Shown: positions 58,031 to 64,000 of the stretch, in pieces
Layout of the letters: each line of letters opens with the position of its first letter
How positions within the stretch are numbered: the stretch's first letter is position 1
From: Cryptomeria japonica
Taxonomy: Eukaryota; Streptophyta; Pinopsida; Cupressales; Cupressaceae
NCBI RefSeq assembly: GCF_030272615.1
Contig: NC_081406.1
Location: 481,280,900 to 481,344,899 of the forward strand
Length of the DNA stretch: 64,000 bases
Direction: 5' to 3'
The notes under the pieces: model-generated
The model's input: the letters and a program-made list of their open reading frames with translations, nothing else
Told to the model about the DNA's origin: nothing
Database searches by the model: none
Position numbers and translations under genes: made by a program

Positions 58031-61000
58031 TGTTGGGTGAATATATGATTCACACACAACTATGTTGAGAAATTAATCTCTCCTCTCATCAAGGGGAGGT
58101 TCCCTTTGAAATATCTTCTCTAATTAATAAGAAATTAAAATCCGTGGGTTAGTGTTGGGCATATAACTCTTTTTTTTCAGAGTTAATGTATTCTCCCTTC
58201 ACTTTGTTACAATTTCCCTATCACTTTGATACTTAAGGAAATTAACGAATTTATCTAACAAGCTATATCAATATTTTATAAGCAAGAAGCATAAAGTCTT
58301 TCTTGAATATAACACTAACTAAACTAATTATCACAATGATAAGGAATTCAACTTGCAGCTCAAAGTCTTCAAGTATAATTACTTAATCCTAAAAACTACA
58401 AGAAATAGTAGCAATACAAAGCCTACTACTAATCACTTAACAATAAAAAATTTCTCAAATATTCAAGGAGCAGAAAGTCTACTTTCACAATTCAAGAGCT
58501 CTTTAATTCACTTAACAATACTTCCTATATCAAGAAATTCAAGAACATATATAAGTCCTGAACGTAAGAACATCAACTCATATAAGCAACTTTTTTAAAC
58601 ACAACACAAAGTTTGGGATCAAATAAAACCACTTTCTTTATTTGCTTGATCAAATTTTCACAACAAAAGTGCAAAGTCTTAGTTGAGGCAAAAATTTGGC
58701 AGAGTTTTGCTTAGCATAATCCAAGATAAAAATATACAAATGAGGGTCACCCTTATATATAAGAAGAGTGGAGAAAAATGTGGGCACAATTGACTAATTC
58801 AACTGCACAGTCCCACTTGACTACAACTATAGCAGAAAGAAAATATGTAGTTGCGAGAAAACTTGCAACATCTAACAATGCAACTACATGAAAAGAAAAT
58901 GTCAAAAAGGGACACTTTATTCATTTTTCTCCTCCTCGTTTGATGTGTGGAATTCCTTGAACTTAGTCAGGATGGCCTCCATCTCTACTTGGTTTGAGAT
59001 CTGGGTAGAATTTGTGATCACATGAACATGGGAAATCGTATCCTCAACCTCTACATATTTCTTTTTCCCGTCCTTCAACATGGATGCGAGGACCTCAAAA
59101 CTAACTTGGATCTCCAGTAACTTATCAAATAGACCAAGTGAGAAGTCCTATCCCATGTAGTGATCCATTAAGGACAAAAAATTTTGTGTGATGGAATCAC
59201 TAGTAACGAGATTCTGATTGTCATCATACAAATAACAAGGAAGATCAACAATCCTGGCAGAAATGAGATCAATCTCATCATCACCTTCCTTCCGTTCTTG
59301 ATCCAACTCTGCTATCATCAACCTTATTGTCTCTTTCCTATAAGACAATAGCGACAAGATTTGGATATATTTTTCCCTTGAAGGAACCACTTTATTTTCA
59401 ACGAGGACGTCTATTCTGAATTCCTCCATTTTGCTCCAAGGGATTGTACTCTTCTCAATATTTTTAATTTCCTGATATAATAAAGTTTTGACACTTTGCA
59501 TTTGACTTTGGATCACTTCAAAATCCGTCAATAACCCAACTGTTGAACTTAGGAGATGAGATCCTTCTGACTTCAGCCGTGCAATCCACTCGTCCACCAC
59601 TCAGCCCTTGGCTCCTTCCCATTCAATTTTATTAAGAGCTTCAGTGTCTATTGAGGATCCTATGGGCTCAACTTCCTAGGATGATTGGGTAACTTTTAGA
59701 AGAACATTAGTCAATTGTTCACATTTCTATTTTAATTCATTCTTCTCATCCTTCTCTTGGTGAAGTCTCTATAACAAAGACTTTAAAGCCGTGTGAGAAT
59801 CCAGCTTAACACTCTCATGCATCTCCTCCCCAAGCTCTACGGTTTGCATGATGTAATCCTCAGGTTGTATATCATCTTTATTCTTATTTGATGATGGCAC
59901 CATGACCTCAGCATACTTCCCTTTAGAAGCCAGGTCTACTAACACCCGGGAAACAATCTTGGGATTCTTTGTTCCTTTGGGCTTTGGAGGAACCAACTGC
60001 TCAAAATCAAACTCATCAGGCGAAATTACCTATTTCTTCCTCTTAGGTGCTAATACCTCCATCTAAGGTGGTAATTCTAGATTGGTGAGTGGAGTAGTTG
60101 CTTCTTGCTGAGTCTCACTTGGTATTTCAGGAGCAACCTAGCTTGAACTTGGAGTGGTTGTAGATGTTGTTATTGATATCAATGCTAAAGTATCCAATGA
60201 TATACCTGCTGATGTAGTAACAGCTACTGATGCTGACCCTTCTTTAGTTACAACCATAGAGGAGAGAGTGGAAGGTGCAGTAGAAACAATTTGAGTACTA
60301 ACCAGAAGTGGAATTTCTGTTATAACCGCCATAGTAGAAATAATTTCAGTGCTTACCAGAGATGGAATTTCTTTTATAACCACCATGGAAGGTAAATTCA
60401 TCATCTGCTATTCCGCAAATGCTTGCTCCATAGCTTCAGGAAACTCCAACATTGAAGATTCAATGGTGGTTGAAGGAATATCATCCAGGCTGGAAAAAAT
60501 GGATAATGCGAAAAATTCTTGAGCAGTCTCTGACTGAGTCATGCCCATGCCCATGATAATCACTTCTGAATGAGTTGGCGCCTGTGAAGTGGCTGGAACA
60601 TTAAATTCACCAAGATGTGATGTTTCTTCAACTTGTGCTTCCTCTTGTTGAGGAATTTCACCTTCTTTTATCTCCTTCTCTTTTTCAGTATCTCTAGCAA
60701 TCTATTGTTCTGGTTCCTTTGTGGCTGTCTCCTGTGCTGCTGAAGATGATTCAGCTTTCTTGGACCCTTTAATTGTGAACTTGATTTTGGGTCCTTTCCC
60801 CTTTGATTGCATTGCAGGGGCTGAGGATAATGCTTATGAATCTGCTTTGCCCTTGGTTCTTGTTTCAACCATAGCTGTCTTGGTGTTTGCCAAAATAGGA
60901 GAGATTCTTTGAGTGATAGACTTACTTTCCTTTTTTGACCATTGCACCAGTGGAAGTGGAGAGTCAACAATCTTCTTTTCACAATAGACTAGTCTATAAT

Positions 61001-61403
61001 TTCATTAGTGTCTTCCATGGTCATTGAGATCTTTGCCAAATCCAAGTTTTCAATCTATTCCAAGGTAAGACGACTGAAATCCATCCTTCTTATATCTTCT
61101 TCATCTTTGAAATCCGCCCATACATCCTCAATCCTATAGACATGGGTGTAACTCTTCTTGAGCTTATTCTTCATGCCACGAAAATCAACATTATTTTGTG
61201 CCTTGAATATTCTCATAGTATTATTTTGCATTTATTCCTCCATGTTCTTGGCCTTGGGGTTAGTTAGAACTGAGTACCTGCCAATAGATTCTGGAAACTT
61301 CAACCCGGTCTTATGTTCTTGCAATTTCTTTTCATGCACATAGATTAGTTGCTGACACAAATCCATGAGAATGATCTTATCAGAAGGATACCTTGGTAGA
61401 ATG
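58031..61403 (-). mobile_element. Element 7: part of a minus-strand LTR element
   Basis: The left boundary is set by comparison with copy 1: host text AATCGGCCCC stops and TGTTGGGTGAATATATG begins. 58031 to about 58900 is non-coding and probably the 3' LTR, but its right end is not fixed because no second copy or clear polypurine tract is seen. 58917-61402 is an unknown ORF on the minus strand. Element 8 interrupts it at 61404, so the rest lies beyond the window. Confidence 0.65.
58917..61402 (-). pseudogene. Unknown ORF of element 7 (coiled-coil C-terminus)
   Basis: The minus-strand frame enters from the right at the element 8 insertion (MDLCQQLIYVHEKKLQ near 61370). A frameshift lies near 60970, and the frame then runs to a stop at 58917-58919. 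It has a Lys-rich segment, a long S/T/E/P linker (about 60000-60700, with repeats like VTEIPLLVSTQIVS) and a helical Glu/Lys/Leu-rich C-terminus (59600-58920). Several stops interrupt it (near 60840, 60408, 60135, 59769 and 59148). No pol motif is seen. Layout (N-terminal block, T/E-rich linker, coiled-coil end) parallels the unknown ORF of element 3, and both end with an LKDxxKKY/LTDARTKY-like segment; homology is possible but unproven. Confidence 0.5.
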
Positions 61404-62581
61404 TGTTAGGCCCTATATGGAAAGCTAATGTACTAAGAGGGGAGGGGTGAATCAGTACTTCAAAACTTTTCTTCAACAATAACTTTACTGTTATGCATAA
61501 ACCGAATAGTGCAGTAACATAATATAAAGCTAAAACAAATAGATAATAAACATACATGATTCACTCCATAACACATATATTTTGGTTATGCAGAAACTCT
61601 TGGTTAGAGAGAAAAATTGCATTGGGAATGGTACCCACAACTTCACTACTGCAATAATAAAGGTTGCTTGGTTAGAGCTACATGTTTAGCTATTTCTGAT
61701 AGGTTACCCTATTAGGAGTATCAAGATCTATTAGATCTACCTTGCTAAAGGATTTTACAACACTTAAACTAAATGTTGCACCTGGTTAGAGGCTTTACAA
61801 TTTATAGACTTGATTAGAGTCTTTTACCCTGTTAAAGGTTTCTCTTACAACTTCAAAAATATTACAATAAAATCATTACAAATATCTGCAACTTTACATC
61901 TGGAATGTTATAGTAGATTCTATGTGCTCAGAATAAGATTACCTTGCTTATAGCATACCTCGGTAACCCATATAGTAACTCGGTAAACCCTTCTGTATAC
62001 TCTGTTCTTTAACTGTTCTCTGAAATCCTTCTCGGTGACCTCTGTGTCTCTGTAACAGTCATAACACTTAGTGCTTTCACATGTCTTGCTTCATATATTT
62101 CTATATCTTCCTTTATGTCATGCTACATGTATATATTTGATCTTAATCCATGTTGTATAAATAGATCTCTTATGTCGGTGATCCATTCATTGCTTCGATC
62201 TTACGAACATGTTTTATCGAATGAATAACCATACAAAATATTTCATTGGTTAGATGAACCCAAAATCATACACAATTTTTAAGTGCAATTTCCAATGTGA
62301 TAATGGTTAGATGTTCATTGATCTTGTAACACGTTTCCATATGTATGTCCAGGTTCAATGAATCTGGTAACATGTTTCACTCCGTGTGTCATCTTTGCTG
62401 CTCGGTAGACATGGAATGATACTTGGTAGACAGCTCGTTGTATACTGCGCTCTGAGACTATTTTCTTCTATAATCGACTGGACTGTGCATACCGACTGAA
62501 TATTTTGGTAGAGATAACTGACAAGAGTATATAGAATAACTTTGAACATAAAAACTAATGGCAACTTGATAATTAGTAACA
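61404..62581 (-). repeat. Element 8 LTR (3' LTR on minus strand)
   Basis: 1178 bp, TGTTAGGCCC...TAGTAACA in plus orientation. It is the third copy of this LTR in the window, with several small deletions relative to element 3 (for example around 62045-62110). Confidence 0.92.
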
Positions 62582-62936
62582 ATCTCCCCTTTTGACATTA
62601 GTTGAGATGTTTGACAAAAACTACTTTCAAAGTTATAACTCAATAATCTATATACTTGCAAAATTTGACTATACTGACAGTATATACAATAGTCAATGAA
62701 CTAATATATCCAGATATACTCCCCTTATCGATATACTGTACAAAACTTTGATTTTGCATGCTCGGTGATCTGCTCTTGGGTACTTTGCTTACTATTTTGT
62801 TCACTACTTAGTTCACTGCTCTTGGGTACTCTACTTACTCTGCTCGATATACTCCCCCTGTATACTACACTCCTTGATACTATACTTTGATGCTTTGAAT
62901 ACAATATCACTCCCTGTTTTTGACAAACATCAAAAT

Positions 62937-64000
62937 TTAGTTACCATTTGGTGGTGGCAACTAGTCAAAAATGGATTTATAATTTGTCCGTGCTTCGGTG
63001 AGAGCGATAGAGAGGGCATCCTTTACACTGTCCATTAAATAATTCTATGCTTGAATATCAACCAATAATGATAATAAGCCATCTAAAGTGCTTCCCTCTT
63101 GTGTAGTAGATAAGTATGTGGCTCAGTTGACCAGTTCTTGGACGGATGAAAGATGAGGAAGGGATAATGTCTGAAGTGTCATTATGCCCATCCTGATCTT
63201 GTGTTCTTCATTTCTTAGGTCCAATTGTTGAGCCATGAGCTGTTGTAACTTTGTATAGAAATTCTGAACTGAATTGGGCTTGGTGGTCAACTTATTTGAG
63301 AGATTGATGATCTCTTTCTCAATTGCTTCTGTTTTATTTTTGATGTCTTTAATGAATAAAGAAAATGTACAGAGTTTTTGAAATAAATAATGAATGTGCT
63401 TGAGTTGAGGGGTCAACTCAGCAATAAATTTGACAAGTTTGACTTTGCCAATAGCTATAGCTTTTTGTACCTCTTCTATCATTTTTGCAGTGAGCTCCTT
63501 GTCTTTTAGCTTGCTCAAATATTCGGATGCATCTACTCCAGATGTCTCTATCTTGGTTAGGAGTTCATCCAGTTGAATGTGGATGGCTGCATCTTTTGAC
63601 ACTGTAGCTTCAGGTAGCATATCTGTTAAGAGTGCTTTAACCTTCTAAAGTACTTTATTTTTCTTTTGAATGGCCATTTGCTTCTCTTGTTCGGCCTTTG
63701 CTTTGCATAGTTCACCGAAATCAATGAGTGCTTGCCCCTTTAATTTGGATATGTCTACATTGGGCAACACTATTGGTTTTGACAAATCTACTTTGAAATG
63801 ATGCTTTTTCATTTTCTTTTCTTTACCTTTTACCGATTGAACTAAGACAATGGCTTGTGAGGCTTGATGACCCTCGATAGGTTGCTCAGTAGAGGCAACA
63901 CTTTGGTTGGTTTCTTTAGTCTCTGTAGTGTCCTTTGGTGTCTCGGTACTCAGTGTCTCAATTGCAAAATTTTCAGTGCTAGAAGGTACTTGAGACATCT
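62937..64000 (-). pseudogene. C-terminal part of the element 3-type unknown ORF
   Basis: The minus-strand frame enters from the window edge and ends at 62937-62939 after LPPPNGN, as in element 3. The segment LPNVDISKLKGQALIDFGEL and the coiled-coil part (KDKELTAKMIEEVQKAIAIG) are nearly identical to element 3. Stops occur at 63645 (TAG) and 63123 (TGA), but one position that is a stop in element 3 (after HILYLF) is a Gln codon here (HYLFQKL). The two copies therefore carry different damage, and the ancestral ORF was longer than either. Confidence 0.85.

Larger units (their letters stand above)
61404..64000 (-). mobile_element. Element 8: second copy of the element 3 family, partial
   Basis: The LTR 61404-62581 matches the element 3 LTRs. 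A GTCAAAAGGGGAGAT tract (minus) follows at 62582, then interior sequence homologous to the 3' part of element 3 up to the window edge. The left flank is GAATG (61399-61403). The 5' half and other LTR lie beyond 64000. Confidence 0.92.

Overview
This window looks like intergenic heterochromatin from a very large plant nuclear genome, most likely a gymnosperm or conifer. That guess rests on AT-rich sequence, very long LTRs, deep nesting of old retrotransposons, almost no intact reading frames, and plant-type LTR-element signals. I found no host gene, tRNA gene, rRNA or prokaryotic feature. Nearly everything that can be identified is a retrotransposon or a remnant of one, so boundaries, target-site duplications (TSDs) and nesting order carry most of the information.

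Layout from left to right. (1) 1-2270: nothing recognised. (2) 2276-8235: element 1, a minus-strand LTR element with 1.34-kb LTRs, a perfect ATAAT TSD and only a gag-like acidic ORF. (3) 8640-10290: a decayed minus-strand LINE-type fragment with an RNase H domain, followed by a 111-bp (AG)n microsatellite at 10855. (4) 11677-22174: element 2, a full-length 10.5-kb plus-strand LTR element with no recognisable pol. Its leader holds two blocks of exactly seven 22-bp repeats, and it has a Q/N-rich ORF and several other tandem arrays. (5) 22498-32402: an LTR of a second family (starting TGTTGGTTCCCC), split by element 3 (23021-31036, minus) and by a solo LTR (31552-32347). Element 3 carries a zinc-knuckle-array protein and a long ORF of unknown function where pol would be. 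(6) 32403 to about 55160: element 4 (plus), related in layout to element 2, with a 20-bp periodic leader. It is broken by a chromovirus with three LTRs (36349-45072) and by a copia element (45563-54398). (7) 55822-58030: a second copy of the TGTTGGTTCCCC LTR, with its primer-binding site (PBS) on the minus strand and a 1.56-kb solo LTR inside it (perfect GTAAC TSD). (8) 58031-61403: element 7, another minus-strand element with an unknown coiled-coil ORF. It is interrupted by (9) element 8 (61404-64000, running off the window), a second copy of the element 3 family.

How the parts relate. The chromovirus (gag, protease, RT, RNase H, integrase, chromodomain) and the copia element (gag, protease, integrase, RT, RNase H) once encoded their own mobility machinery; both are now broken by stops. 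Elements 1, 2, 3, 4, 7 and 8 show LTRs or gag-like or unknown ORFs but no pol, so they would have needed proteins from other elements. Many premature stops are TAG where the family has glutamine, as expected from C-to-T decay of methylated CAG. The most unusual features are the strictly periodic leader arrays (22 bp in element 2, 20 bp in element 4), the long unknown ORF shared by elements 3 and 8 (with a possible distant relative in element 7), and the LTR-PBS-partial-LTR junction of the chromovirus.
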